From contig NZ_BQHI01000017.1 in assembly GCF_021603585.1 (NCBI RefSeq), positions 1 through 64,000 of the forward strand: a stretch of DNA of 64,000 nt, given 5' to 3'. A program made the position numbers and the translations under genes. The notes under the pieces were generated by a model. The model saw nothing but the letters and a program-made list of their open reading frames with translations. It ran no database searches and had not been told where the DNA came from. Of this stretch, positions 33,236-42,716 are shown piece by piece; position 1 is the stretch's first letter; each line of letters starts with the position of its first letter. This DNA is from Pseudomonas sputi (GTDB lineage Bacteria; Pseudomonadota; Gammaproteobacteria; Pseudomonadales; Pseudomonadaceae).

Positions 33236-34027
33236 ATGGATTTATCCGCATCACGGCATCAACAACCCAAAACCTGGACACTCCCCTTCACACTTAAAAC
33301 TCTGGCACGCAAGATGACTGATTGGCGCGAGCACTATTTATCTCTGTTCATGAACGTTACATCCAAGGAAGGATTGCTCACGCTGCTTGATTCCGTTGTT
33401 CGCTCCTTCGAGTTTGATCAATTTTCTTTCGGCATACGCTTCCCCCTACCCATTTCCAGCCCGAAATTTCACTTATCTTCCAACTACTCTCCCCAATGGG
33501 AAGACGCATACAAGAGGGAAAACTATTTCAGCGTAGACCCCACCGTCAAGCATGGTCTGACTCAGAATCGCCCCCTGTGCTGGTCGGCTGACACCTTCAA
33601 GGACGATCCACATTTCTGGGAGGACGCCAGGCACTATCAACTTTCCCATGGCTGGTGTACGCCTTCACGCGCCAAACATGACACCATCGGCATGCTCTCG
33701 ATGGTCAGGTCCGCGACTCCTGTATCACTGCTGGAGCTGAATGAAAAAGAAGGCAAGCTCACCTGGATCACGCATCTGGCGCATTCCACCATGCTCAATT
33801 TCATTGCGAGTGAATACATTCCGGAAGTGGGTGCTTCATTGACAGCCAGGGAGGTGGAAACGTTGAAATGGTCGGCGACGGGTAAAACCTATTGCGAGAC
33901 CGGGCTGATATTGTCCATAGACGAACGGACCGTGAAGTTTCATCTGGTCAACGCCATGCGCAAGCTGCATTCCAGCAATAAGGTGGAGGCCGCCATGAAA
34001 GCTTATGCCTTGGGAATGCTCCATTGA
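33236..34027 (+). CDS. LuxR-type quorum-sensing receptor/activator
   Basis: 263 residues from the ATG at 33236 (TTG at 33233 and ATG at 33314 are alternatives; none has a good ribosome site). The autoinducer-binding domain carries the conserved W, Y, D-P and W residues ('QWEDAYKRENYFSVDPTVKH', 'PLCWSADTF') and the Gly of 'SHGWCTPSR'. The C-terminal GerE/LuxR helix-turn-helix is 'LTAREVETLKWSATGKTYCE' with 'TVKFHLVNAMRKL'. All nine residues usually invariant in AHL receptors appear present, so it should bind a signal, presumably that of the linked LuxI. Likely activator of the 32348-24249 operon. Confidence 0.88.
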   Translation: MDLSASRHQQPKTWTLPFTLKTLARKMTDWREHYLSLFMNVTSKEGLLTLLDSVVRSFEFDQFSFGIRFPLPISSPKFHLSSNYSPQWEDAYKRENYFSVDPTVKHGLTQNRPLCWSADTFKDDPHFWEDARHYQLSHGWCTPSRAKHDTIGMLSMVRSATPVSLLELNEKEGKLTWITHLAHSTMLNFIASEYIPEVGASLTAREVETLKWSATGKTYCETGLILSIDERTVKFHLVNAMRKLHSSNKVEAAMKAYALGMLH

Positions 34028-34123
34028 GTCTGTCCACTCGATATCGAATACAGCGCAGAGAAATCGTCAGGCCGCCGGCATCTGCGCCCACGGCACTTTC
34101 CGGCGGCATATCGCGCATCAGCG

Positions 34124-34903
34124 CTAAACGGTTATTTCTCCGACCATGTAGAGCACTGACTCACCGCTGATCAACACCCGATCTCCAGCCAACTCGCAGC
34201 GCAACTGCCCCTTGCGAGTTCCCCCTTGTTGCGCGCTCAGCACCTGTTTATCCAGCGCGTGCGCCCAGTAAGGCGCGAGAGAGGTGTGAGCCGAACCGGT
34301 GACAGGGTCTTCGTTTACCCCTACATTCGGACCGAACCAACGCGAAACAAAATCAAACGACTGACTTGCGGCGGTCACCACGACACCCCGCTTGGGCAGT
34401 CCCTTGAGTGCGGCGAAGTCCGGGGACAGCCGCTCGACAACTGCCTCATCTGAAACCACGACAATATAGTCGTCAGTGGCCAGAACGTCCGCCGTGGTCA
34501 AGCCAAGCGCTGGCAATAACGCGGGCGGAGGCTCGCAACTCACCGGCACCTTCGCCGGGAAATCCATCGTCAATCCCGCACCGTCACGCCGCACTCGAAG
34601 TTCGCCGCTGCGCGTCGAAAACCGTAACACTCTGGCGTCGTCTCCAAGCCTGTTAAAGATGACCCACGCCGCCGCCAATGTGGCATGACCGCACAAGTCA
34701 ACTTCTACCTGAGGCGTGAACCACCTCAACTCATAGAGATCACCCTGTTTAACGAAGAATGCTGTTTCCGACAGGTTATTTTCAGCAGCGATCGCATATA
34801 ACTTTTCGTCCGGCAACCATTCGTTCAATGGGCAAACCGCTGCGGGGTTTCCATCAAAAGGTCGAGAAGCAAAGGCATCCACTTGAAAAATAGGGATCTG
34901 CAT
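34124..34903 (-). CDS. PhzF-family isomerase/epimerase
   Basis: 259 residues beginning MQIPIFQVDAFASRPFDGNP. Family signatures are 'GNPAAVCPL', the catalytic Glu in 'NNLSETAFFV', 'VDLCGHATLAAAWV' and 'NEDPVTGSAHTSLAPYW'. PhzF-like proteins catalyse proton shifts; most are not phenazine enzymes and no phz genes are present. ATG at 34903 has AGGAG upstream. Convergent with the luxR gene; membership in the quorum-sensing pathway is possible but not supported by operon structure. Confidence 0.85.
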   Translation of the reverse strand: MQIPIFQVDAFASRPFDGNPAAVCPLNEWLPDEKLYAIAAENNLSETAFFVKQGDLYELRWFTPQVEVDLCGHATLAAAWVIFNRLGDDARVLRFSTRSGELRVRRDGAGLTMDFPAKVPVSCEPPPALLPALGLTTADVLATDDYIVVVSDEAVVERLSPDFAALKGLPKRGVVVTAASQSFDFVSRWFGPNVGVNEDPVTGSAHTSLAPYWAHALDKQVLSAQQGGTRKGQLRCELAGDRVLISGESVLYMVGEITV

Positions 34904-35267
34904 CAATACCACTCCTGCAATAAACACCATTGACGGCAATAATAAGTACCGCCTCACTTGCAACTTTAACGAATACACGAAACCAAAATTTAAACCGTTT
35001 GCCTCAATGATGTACACCCGCCCATTCGGGCAGGGAACAAAACATTAAACAAACATCAAAAAACAGCCACCACTACTGGCCTCAACACTAACTTCCTCAA
35101 GGAAACCCGCTATCACGGCCAGACGCTGGTTAACGTTATAAGCACGCCGTGCAATCCCGACAACCGATATATTTAAACAATCCGGATTTTAACCGCCGCA
35201 CTCGTTTAACCTTATGGCCAGTGGCATCATACGGCCTCAGCCAGATCGCTCACGACAGGGAGATAAA
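34904..35267. other. divergent intergenic region, no gene seen
   Basis: An A+T-rich stretch of about 360 bases between divergent PhzF and glutathione-transferase genes. It presumably holds both promoters; AGGAG before the PhzF start and GGGAG before the transferase start are the only sites I can assign. Confidence 0.5.
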
Positions 35268-35891
35268 ATGCTAAAGGTATTGGGCAAGGCGTCATCGATC
35301 AATGTCCGCAAGGTACTCTGGACCTGCGCAGAGCTAAAGATTGCCATTGAACGTGAAGACTGGGGATCAGGTTTCCGGGATACGCACACCCCCGAATTCA
35401 TCGCATTGAATCCCAACGCAATGGTGCCGGTGATCAACGATGAGGGTTTTGTACTGTGGGAGTCGAATACGATCATTCGCTACCTGGCAAACCGCGACAA
35501 CGCGTTGCACCTTTACCCCTCGTCCCCCCGACATCGGGCGCGAATCGACCAATGGATCGACTGGCAGGCTACCGACCTTAACAAGTCCTGGGGTTATGCA
35601 TTCATGTCACTGGTGCGCAAGAGTGCAGCCCATCAAGACACCGATGCTTTACAGCAAGGTGTTCATCAATGGGCAGCGCACATGGCAATCCTCGAGCAAC
35701 AGCTCCAGAGGACAGGCGCCTACGTCAGCGGCGACGCGTTTTCGCTGGCGGACATACCGATCGGGCTGTCAGTGAACCGTTGGTTCGAGACCCCCCTGCC
35801 GCACCCGGACTTGCCGGCAGTCAGTGCGTACTACGACCGCCTGAACTCGCGTCCGGGATTCCGTGCATTCGGCAGAAACGGCACACCCTGA
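35268..35891 (+). CDS. glutathione S-transferase
   Basis: 207 residues. Thioredoxin-like N-terminal domain '[20 protein letters not shown]' (Ser/Asn near the thiolate site), '[19 protein letters not shown]' (cis-Pro loop) and 'SNTIIRYLA' (Ser that binds the gamma-glutamyl group). The C-terminal helical domain includes '[20 protein letters not shown]'. Soluble, probably dimeric. The ATG at 35268 is preceded by GGGAG. Specific substrate unknown. Confidence 0.85.
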   Translation: MLKVLGKASSINVRKVLWTCAELKIAIEREDWGSGFRDTHTPEFIALNPNAMVPVINDEGFVLWESNTIIRYLANRDNALHLYPSSPRHRARIDQWIDWQATDLNKSWGYAFMSLVRKSAAHQDTDALQQGVHQWAAHMAILEQQLQRTGAYVSGDAFSLADIPIGLSVNRWFETPLPHPDLPAVSAYYDRLNSRPGFRAFGRNGTP

Positions 35892-36083
35892 GCCAAAAAG
35901 CGCAGCGCTGGTCGCGCATCGGGTAACGGTGCGCGCAGTGCACCGTCTATCCGCTGGTCAGGGCTGCGCCGGTCCAACCATCAATCCCGTCGATATTCAC
36001 CATTGCGACGATTGCCTTCCGCCGACCGCTCGCCAAAGGCACGATTGACCCATCCGAAACACACACCACGAGGAGTTCACATC

Positions 36084-36356
36084 ATGATCAGTACTGTCAC
36101 CCTCGCCGTGAGTTTCCCGGTCTTCGGCAGCAACTACTACGATCAGCATCCCGTGTCGCGCAAGACCCGGGCGCTGGTGTTCGACGAAGCCTTCGAAGCG
36201 CTGTTGATGCCTGCCGCCAGCAATCATTTCAGCAATGAAGTGGTCGGCATCAACGATCAGTTCCGTTTTCTGAGCGACATTCTCGCCACCCATTTGCTGG
36301 ACATCGAGGCCTCCGTGCCTGCGCGATCCAGCGTCCGGGCGAGCGCTCATTTTTAA
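36084..36356 (+). CDS. small hypothetical protein, 90 aa
   Basis: MISTVTLAVSFPVFGSNYYD start, preceded by GAGGAGTTCACATC. It looks soluble and slightly hydrophobic, with 'LVFDEAFEALLMPAASNHFS' in the middle. No family recognised. A strong bidirectional terminator follows at 36361. Confidence 0.6.
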   Translation: MISTVTLAVSFPVFGSNYYDQHPVSRKTRALVFDEAFEALLMPAASNHFSNEVVGINDQFRFLSDILATHLLDIEASVPARSSVRASAHF

Positions 36357-36360
36357 TGCC

Positions 36361-36390
36361 AGAGGGCGTTCCCGCAAGGGAACGCCCTCT
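36361..36390. terminator. bidirectional terminator
   Basis: AGAGGGCGTTCCC, loop GCAA, then the exact reverse complement, between convergent genes ending at 36356 and 36400. Confidence 0.8.
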
Positions 36391-36399
36391 TCGTTTCAA

Positions 36400-36606
36400 T
36401 CAGTCATCATCCCGGTCGCGGTGATAACGACGCCCGTCGCGGCGGTCGTAGTCGCGGTCGTCCCAGCGTCGGTCATGATCGTAGTAACGGCCATGGTCGC
36501 GGTCGTAATGCCGGCCATGGCGATGGTCATCATCGAAATCCGCCACACAGCCGCCCAGCAGTACAGCGGCGGAAACGGTCAGCAGCAGGCTTGTTGCACG
36601 CATCAT
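36400..36606 (-). CDS. small His/Asp/Arg-rich lipoprotein
   Basis: 68 residues (67 if the second ATG is used). Signal MMRATSLLLTVSAAVLLGGC with the lipobox LLGGC. The mature part is almost entirely D, H, R and Y ('DHRHGRHYDRDHGRYYDHDR'), a low-complexity composition expected to bind divalent metals or polyanions. Real rather than chance because the lipobox, length and strand are coherent, but the function is unknown. Confidence 0.65.
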   Translation of the reverse strand: MMRATSLLLTVSAAVLLGGCVADFDDDHRHGRHYDRDHGRYYDHDRRWDDRDYDRRDGRRYHRDRDDD

Positions 36607-36940
36607 TCAGAATTTCCCTAAAACCAAGGTCTTGACGACGGAAATGGTCAGCGCAGCCCGCAGCGAAGAGGCACGGTGCGCGCTGCCGCAGATACGACCG
36701 GGGAAAAAGGCTTTGATTCACTGGCCACTAATGACCGTTCATCGCCCTTTCTTTCGCGTTCGGCCCGTGCCCCCAGTGGCCGACTGATGGCTCTGTCCGG
36801 GACGACAACAGGGCGAAATCCGACAAAACCTTTTCCTCCCCCCTGCGGTCACTCCTAGAACAGTACGAGACTGGCGACCACGCCGGCGTGCCCGAGCGAG
36901 TCATTTGCGACCTGCCGACCTGACAAGAGGAAGCCCAGCC
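36607..36940. other. intergenic region before paoA, no gene seen
   Basis: About 330 bases. It probably contains the promoter of the pao operon; I could not identify a convincing -35/-10 pair or regulator site. Confidence 0.4.
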
Positions 36941-37582
36941 ATGAACGACCATCCGCCGTTGGCGATATCCCGACGCCGTTTCCTGATTCTTGGTGCCGTG
37001 ACCGCAACCGCGTTCGCGATGCCCCCTTTCATCAGCCTCAAGGCCTACGCGGCCAGCCTGGAGCAACCGGCCATGGCCAAAGTGACCCTTGAAGTCAACG
37101 GCAAACCGCAGACGCTGGAGATGGACACCCGCACCACCCTGCTCGATGCGCTGCGCGAACACCTGCACCTGACCGGCAGCAAAAAGGGCTGTGACCACGG
37201 CCAGTGCGGCGCCTGCACGGTGATTGTCGACGGTCGGCGAATCAATTCATGCCTGACCCTGGCGGTGATGCAGGACGGCGCCAACGTCACCACCATCGAA
37301 GGCCTCGGCATGCCAGACCAGCTGCACCCGATGCAGGCCGCGTTCATCAAGCATGACGGCTATCAATGCGGCTACTGCACGCCGGGGCAGATCTGCTCGG
37401 CGGTGGCGGTGCTTCAGGAAATCCGCGACGGCATCCCCAGCCACGCCAGCGCCAGCCTTACCGAAGCGCCGCAACTGATCGCCAGCGAATTGCAGGAACG
37501 CATGAGCGGCAACATCTGCCGCTGCGGGGCCTACTCGAACATCATCGAAGCCATCAGCGAAGTCGCGCAGGTGCCAGCATGA
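36941..37582 (+). CDS. paoA: periplasmic aldehyde oxidoreductase, [2Fe-2S] subunit
   Basis: 213 residues. Twin-arginine signal '[20 protein letters not shown]' exports the assembled complex. The plant-type [2Fe-2S] cluster is ligated by Cys in '[16 protein letters not shown]' and a later Cys in 'INSCLTL'; the second, helical cluster by '[10 protein letters not shown]' and 'GNICRCGAY'. Matches the PaoA/IorA type of xanthine-oxidase-family small subunit. GAGGAAG precedes the ATG at 36941. Stop overlaps the paoB start (ATGA). Confidence 0.88.
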   Translation: MNDHPPLAISRRRFLILGAVTATAFAMPPFISLKAYAASLEQPAMAKVTLEVNGKPQTLEMDTRTTLLDALREHLHLTGSKKGCDHGQCGACTVIVDGRRINSCLTLAVMQDGANVTTIEGLGMPDQLHPMQAAFIKHDGYQCGYCTPGQICSAVAVLQEIRDGIPSHASASLTEAPQLIASELQERMSGNICRCGAYSNIIEAISEVAQVPA

Positions 37583-38535
37583 GAGCGTTCAATTACAGCC
37601 GCGCCGACTCCCCTGCCGCAGCCGCCGCTCAAGCCGCACAACTCGAAGGTGCGCGCTTCATCGCTGGAGGTACCAACCTGCTGGACTTGATGAAGCTCGA
37701 CATCGAAACGCCGCAGCACCTGATTGACATCAATCACTTGGGCCTCGACCAGATCGAAGCGACCGACGATGGCGGCCTGCGCATCGGCGCACGGGTGCGC
37801 AACACCGACCTGGCCGCTGACAACCGCGTCCGCAAAGACTACGCGCTACTGTCCCGCGCCTTGCTCGCCGGTGCCTCGGGCCAGTTGCGCAACATGGCAA
37901 CCACCGCCGGCAATCTGCTCCAGCGCACGCGCTGCCCGTATTTCTACGACACGAATCAGGCTTGCAATAAACGCAATCCCGGCAGTGGTTGCGCGGCGAT
38001 TGGCGGTGTCAGTCGGCAACTCGGCATCATCGGCGTCAGCGACGCCTGCATTGCGACCCATCCGAGTGACATGGCGATTGCGATGCGGGCGCTGGATGCC
38101 CAGGTCGAAACGATCAAGGCCGACGGCAGCACCCGACGCATCGCCATGGCCGATTTCCATCAATTGCCCGGCACCACGCCGAATGTCGAAACCTGTCTGA
38201 CGCCGGGCGAGCTGATGACCGCCGTCACCCTGCCGGCACCGGTGGGCGGCACCCATGTCTATCACAAGGTGCGCGACCGCTCGTCTTACGCCTTCGCGCT
38301 GGTCTCCGTCGGCCTGATCCTGCAGAAGGATGGCAGCGGCCGCATCGCCGTCGGTGGCATCGCGCCGAAACCCTGGCGGGTCGAAGCGGCGGAAGCGCTG
38401 CTGCCGCAAGGCGCGAAAGCCGTCAGCGCGCGCCTGCTCGACGGCGCCACGCCCACTGCTGACAACCAGTTCAAAGTGACATTGGTCGAGCGCACGATTG
38501 CCTCGGTGCTGGCCCAAGCGAGGGACGAAGCATGA
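37579..38535 (+). CDS. paoB: periplasmic aldehyde oxidoreductase, FAD subunit
   Basis: 318 residues. FAD-binding N-terminal domain with '[20 protein letters not shown]', '[20 protein letters not shown]' and the C-terminal CO-dehydrogenase flavoprotein domain. A four-Cys insert ('[20 protein letters not shown]' then Cys) corresponds to the extra [4Fe-4S] site known in E. coli PaoB. ATGA overlaps on both sides show a translationally coupled paoABC operon. Confidence 0.87.
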   Translation: MRAFNYSRADSPAAAAAQAAQLEGARFIAGGTNLLDLMKLDIETPQHLIDINHLGLDQIEATDDGGLRIGARVRNTDLAADNRVRKDYALLSRALLAGASGQLRNMATTAGNLLQRTRCPYFYDTNQACNKRNPGSGCAAIGGVSRQLGIIGVSDACIATHPSDMAIAMRALDAQVETIKADGSTRRIAMADFHQLPGTTPNVETCLTPGELMTAVTLPAPVGGTHVYHKVRDRSSYAFALVSVGLILQKDGSGRIAVGGIAPKPWRVEAAEALLPQGAKAVSARLLDGATPTADNQFKVTLVERTIASVLAQARDEA

Positions 38536-40730
38536 AATTCGACACGCCCGCCACGACCAACCCGATTGACCAGTTGAACGTCATCGGCAAGCCCACCGAC
38601 CGCATCGAAGGCCCGCTGAAAACCAGCGGCCAGGCGCCTTATGCCTACGAGCAACATGAAGCGGTGAAGAATCAGGCCTATGGCGTCATGGTTGGTTCGG
38701 CCATTGCCAAGGGGCGCATCACCCGCATCGATCTGGAGGCCGCCCGCGCCGCGCCGGGCGTGCTGACCATCGTCACCGCCGCCAATGCCGGCAAGCTCGG
38801 CAAAGGCCAATACAACGCTGCGCACCTGCTGGCCGGGCCGCAAGTGCAGCACTATCACCAGGCCGTGGCGCTGGTGGTCGCCGAGACGTTCGAACAGGCA
38901 CGGGCCGCTGCGCAATTGGTCAACGTCGAATACGCGCAAGACACAGGTCAATTTGATCTGGCCAGCGTGCGCGACCAGGGCGTGGAGCCAAAAGACGATC
39001 TGCCGGACGTCAAGCACGGCGATTTCGCCACCGCCTTCGCCGCCGCGCCCGTGCAGTTCGACCAGACCTACACCACGCCGGATCAGTCCCACGCGATGAT
39101 GGAGCCCCACGCGACACTCGCCGCGTGGAAAGGCGATCACGTGACGCTCTGGACCTCCAACCAGATGATTGCCTGGAGCGTCGGCGACATCGCCGCCACC
39201 CTCGGCCTGCCCAAGGAAAACGTGCGGCTGATCTCGCCGTACATTGGCGGCGGTTTCGGCGGCAAGCTGTTCATTCGCGCCGACGCGATCCTCGCCGCTC
39301 TGGGTGCACGGCTGGCGAACCGTCCAGTGAAGGTCGCCCTCGCCCGTCCGCAGATCGCCAACAACACCACCCACCGTCCCGCCACCATTCAGCGGATTCG
39401 CATGGGCGCCACGGCTGACGGCAAACTTACCGCCATCGCCCATGAAGGCTGGTCGGGCAACCTCGCCGACGGCAAGGTCGAGGTTGCTGCGCAGCCGAGT
39501 CAGTTGCTCTACGCCGCAGAAAATCGTTTGGTGACCATGCGCCTGGCACCGCTGGATCTGCCGGAGGGCAACGCCATGCGCGCCCCCGGTGAAACGCCGG
39601 GGCTGATGGCACTGGAAATCGCCATGGACGAGATGGCCGAACAACTCAAACTCGATCCGATCCAGTTCCGCATCCTCAACGACACCCAGGTCGATCCGGT
39701 GAAAACCGAACGACCGTTCTCCCAGCGGCGTCTGATCGAATGCCTGCAAACCGGCGCCGAGCGTTTTGGCTGGGATAAGCGCAATGCGACGCCCGGCAGC
39801 CGTCGCGAAGGTCGCTGGCTGATCGGCATGGGCGTCGCGGCGGCGATTCGCAACAACCTGCTGGTGAAGTCCGGCGCACGGGTACGACTGGAGCGCGACG
39901 GCAAGATCACCGTTGAAACCGACATGACCGACATCGGCACCGGCAGCTACACCATCATTGGCCAGACTGCAGCGGAAATGATGGGGGTCAGCCTGGACGA
40001 TGTGGTGGTGCGACTCGGCGATTCGAATTTCCCGGTGTCAGCCGGCTCCGGCGGCCAGTTCGGCGCCAATTGCTCGACCGCCGGGGTCTACGCGGCGTGC
40101 ATGAAACTGCGCGAAGCGGTCGCGACCAAACTGGGCATGAACGCGGGTGAAGCGCAGTTTGTCGACGGCCACGTGCGGCTGGGCAGCCAGAACGTGCCGC
40201 TGCGTGACGCCGCGCAACACGCCGCGATCGAAGTCGAGGACAGCATCGAATTCGCCGACCTCGCCAAGCAGTACCAGCAATCGACCTTCGGCGCGCACTT
40301 CGTCGAAGTCGCCGTCGATGCCGCCACCGGCGAAGTCCGCGTGCGGCGCATGCTCGCGGTGTGCGCCGCCGGGCGGATTCTCAATCCGAAATCAGCCCGC
40401 AGCCAGGTGATCGGCGCGATGACCATGGGTGTAGGCGCGGCCTTGATGGAAGAGCTCGCGGTGGACAAACGCCAGGGCTTTTTCGTCAACCATGACCTGG
40501 CCGGCTACGAAGTGCCGGTGCATGCCGACATCCCGCATCAGGAAGTGATTTTCCTCGATGAAACCGACCCGATCTCATCGCCGATGAAAGCCAAGGGGGT
40601 CGGTGAACTGGGGATTTGCGGCGTGAGTGCGGCGGTGGCGAATGCGATCTACAACGCCACGGGCGCGCGGGTGCGGGAGTACCCGATTACGCTGGACAAG
40701 ATTCTGGATGCACTGCCGCCGATGATCTGA
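38532..40730 (+). CDS. paoC: periplasmic aldehyde oxidoreductase, molybdenum subunit
   Basis: 732 residues, xanthine-oxidase-family large subunit. '[16 protein letters not shown]', '[17 protein letters not shown]' and '[20 protein letters not shown]' are molybdopterin-contacting segments; '[20 protein letters not shown]' near the C-terminus contains the catalytic Glu. It oxidises aromatic and other aldehydes to acids, protecting the cell. The XdhC-like chaperone PaoD needed for cofactor insertion is not in this operon and must lie elsewhere or be replaced. Confidence 0.88.
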   Translation: MKFDTPATTNPIDQLNVIGKPTDRIEGPLKTSGQAPYAYEQHEAVKNQAYGVMVGSAIAKGRITRIDLEAARAAPGVLTIVTAANAGKLGKGQYNAAHLLAGPQVQHYHQAVALVVAETFEQARAAAQLVNVEYAQDTGQFDLASVRDQGVEPKDDLPDVKHGDFATAFAAAPVQFDQTYTTPDQSHAMMEPHATLAAWKGDHVTLWTSNQMIAWSVGDIAATLGLPKENVRLISPYIGGGFGGKLFIRADAILAALGARLANRPVKVALARPQIANNTTHRPATIQRIRMGATADGKLTAIAHEGWSGNLADGKVEVAAQPSQLLYAAENRLVTMRLAPLDLPEGNAMRAPGETPGLMALEIAMDEMAEQLKLDPIQFRILNDTQVDPVKTERPFSQRRLIECLQTGAERFGWDKRNATPGSRREGRWLIGMGVAAAIRNNLLVKSGARVRLERDGKITVETDMTDIGTGSYTIIGQTAAEMMGVSLDDVVVRLGDSNFPVSAGSGGQFGANCSTAGVYAACMKLREAVATKLGMNAGEAQFVDGHVRLGSQNVPLRDAAQHAAIEVEDSIEFADLAKQYQQSTFGAHFVEVAVDAATGEVRVRRMLAVCAAGRILNPKSARSQVIGAMTMGVGAALMEELAVDKRQGFFVNHDLAGYEVPVHADIPHQEVIFLDETDPISSPMKAKGVGELGICGVSAAVANAIYNATGARVREYPITLDKILDALPPMI

Positions 40731-40785
40731 TACCGGTCGCGCACCAGCATGGGGGGCGAGTGCGCGACTCACTCCCGGGCGATGA

Positions 40786-41730
40786 CTAACCCACCAACGC
40801 AATCAACTGCTGACGCTGCGCATCGGTCAGCATCAACCCGAAACCGGCGCCGGCATTGTCGGCCATGTACAACGGGTTGCTGGTGCCGGGAATCACACAA
40901 GTTACCGCGGGATGCGCCAGCAGAAACTTCAGTGCCAGTTGCGGCCAGCTTCTGGCCCCGACTTGCGCCGCCCAACCCGGCAGCGGTTTGCCCTTGAGCC
41001 GTGCGAGCAGGTCGCCGCCGCCGAACGGCCGGTTGCAGATCACCGCCACCCCGCGTTCGCGGCACAGCGGCAGGATACGTTTCTCGACCCCGCGATCATC
41101 CAGGGCGTAGTTGATTTGCAGGAAATCCAGCGGCTCGGCCTTGAGCACCGCTTCGACTTCGTCATAGGCCGATGGCGTGTAGTGGGTGATGCCGATGTAG
41201 CGGATGCGGCCCTGCTCTTTCCAGTCGCGCAGGGTCGGCAGGTGGGTTGGCCAGTCCAGCAGGTTGTGGATCTGCATCAGGTCGATGCGTTCGGTGCGCA
41301 GCAGGCTGAACGACTGCTCCATCTGCGCGATGCCCTCCTCGCGGCCACGGGTCCAGACCTTGGTTGCCAGGAACGCCGGTGAGCGCGGTTCGTGGATCGA
41401 CAGCAATTCACCGGTGGTTTGCTCGGCGCGGCCGTACATGGGCGAACTGTCGATTACCGTGCCGCCCTTTTTGAACAGCTCGCCGAGCACCGCCGGCAAT
41501 TGCTTGTAGACCGGATCGCCAGGGGCGACGTCGAAACCGCGATAAGTGCCCAACCCCACCAGCGGCAGTGGCTCGGAGCTCGAAGGGATGGCGCGGGTCT
41601 GCATGGTCTGGGCTCCTGTGGCGTTCGGCGACGTAATGGCGGCCAGCGCCCGGTCAAAGGTGAAAACCGCTGACACCCCGGCTGCCAGTGTCAGCAACCG
41701 GCGGCGGGAATATCCCTCAGTGTGGTTCAT
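40786..41730 (-). CDS. Tat-exported aldo/keto reductase
   Basis: 314 residues. The N-terminus 'GYSRRRLLTLAAGVSAVFTF' is a twin-arginine signal, unusual for this NADPH-dependent fold. Catalytic Asp and Tyr are in 'VIDSSPMYGRAEQTTG', Lys in 'FLATKVWTRGREEG', His in 'IDLMQIHNLLDWPTH'. 'CVIPGTSNPLYMADN' and the adjacent segments form the cofactor end. It converges with paoC, separated by about 55 bases. A periplasmic location would require cofactor loading before export, as Tat allows. Confidence 0.82.
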   Translation of the reverse strand: MNHTEGYSRRRLLTLAAGVSAVFTFDRALAAITSPNATGAQTMQTRAIPSSSEPLPLVGLGTYRGFDVAPGDPVYKQLPAVLGELFKKGGTVIDSSPMYGRAEQTTGELLSIHEPRSPAFLATKVWTRGREEGIAQMEQSFSLLRTERIDLMQIHNLLDWPTHLPTLRDWKEQGRIRYIGITHYTPSAYDEVEAVLKAEPLDFLQINYALDDRGVEKRILPLCRERGVAVICNRPFGGGDLLARLKGKPLPGWAAQVGARSWPQLALKFLLAHPAVTCVIPGTSNPLYMADNAGAGFGLMLTDAQRQQLIALVG

Positions 41731-41842
41731 GCTGGCGCCCTTGCCCTGTGGATCTGTTGCACCTTGTGTTTTGATGCAGCCCAACCAAACCGTTGGTCTA
41801 CACTGCGACAGCCAACCTGCGCGCCCGGTTAACGTTAGTCGA

Positions 41843-42613
41843 ATGTCCAGAACCCTGTTGTCAGTCGTCGCATCGATTGTTGCCGTGTACCTGATCCTGT
41901 GCGCGGCGCTGTTCGTGTTTCAGCGGGCGCTGATCTATTTTCCTCAGCCCGCCAGTCTGGATTCTCCGGACACACGGATGACGCTGGCCATGCCCGACGC
42001 CGAGATCCGCGTGACGGTGCGCGAGCGCGCCGGGCCCCGAGCGCTGATCTATTTCGGCGGCAATGCCGAGGACGTTTCGCGCAATCTGCCGGAGTTTTCC
42101 GCGGCGTTTCCTGACTATTCGTTGTATTTGCTGCACTACCGGGGATTTGGCGGCAGCGGCGGCTCGCCCTCCGAAGCGGCGATCGCCGAGGATGCGCTGG
42201 CGCTGTTCGATCAGGTGTATGCCAGCCATCCGCAGATTGCGCTGCTGGGGCGTAGCCTCGGTTCCGGAGTTGCGGTGCGGCTGGCCAGTCAACGGCCGGT
42301 GGAACGGCTGATTCTGGTCACGCCCTACAACAGCCTCGAAGAAATCGCCGCCCGGCAGTACCCGTGGGTGCCGGTGCAGTGGTTGCTCAAGGATCGTTTC
42401 CAGTCCGGCCAGTACGCGACGCACATCCGCGTGCCGACGCTGTTGCTGGCGGCAAGCGATGACGAGGTGATTCCACGGGCCAGCACCGAGCGCTTGCTGC
42501 ACCGTTTTCCCGACGGTGTGGCCACGCTCAGAGTAGTGGCGGATTCGGCACACAATTCGATTTCCGAACGGCCGCAATATCTGCAATGGATGCAGGACGT
42601 ATTGAATCGCTGA
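41843..42613 (+). CDS. membrane-anchored alpha/beta hydrolase (BEM46/ABHD13-like)
   Basis: 256 residues. An N-terminal helix (about 5-28) anchors it. The catalytic triad is visible: Ser in 'ALLGRSLGSGVAVRLA', Asp in 'LLAASDDEVIPRAS', His in 'VVADSAHNSISERP'; oxyanion region 'YFGGNAEDVSRN'. 'LLHYRGFGGSGGSPSEAA' is typical of the Bem46 group. Natural substrate unknown (esters or thioesters). The ATG at 41843 was chosen because the family starts with the anchor helix; the longer frame is unsupported. Confidence 0.82.
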   Translation: MSRTLLSVVASIVAVYLILCAALFVFQRALIYFPQPASLDSPDTRMTLAMPDAEIRVTVRERAGPRALIYFGGNAEDVSRNLPEFSAAFPDYSLYLLHYRGFGGSGGSPSEAAIAEDALALFDQVYASHPQIALLGRSLGSGVAVRLASQRPVERLILVTPYNSLEEIAARQYPWVPVQWLLKDRFQSGQYATHIRVPTLLLAASDDEVIPRASTERLLHRFPDGVATLRVVADSAHNSISERPQYLQWMQDVLNR

Positions 42614-42716
42614 GCACTTCGTCGGCAGCCGTAGAAACCCGGCGCCGCCTCGTGAACCAAGTGCAAAAAGGCCAGTCCTACCCGCGCCGCGTTCTGCGGT
42701 TCACTTTCCTTCAGCC

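Noticed and set aside
34124-34903. Phenazine biosynthesis suggested by the PhzF-like gene
   Set aside because: No other phz genes are present and PhzF-like proteins are common outside phenazine pathways.
38286-39749. 487-codon minus-strand frame opposite paoB/paoC
   Set aside because: Antisense shadow of the translationally coupled pao operon.
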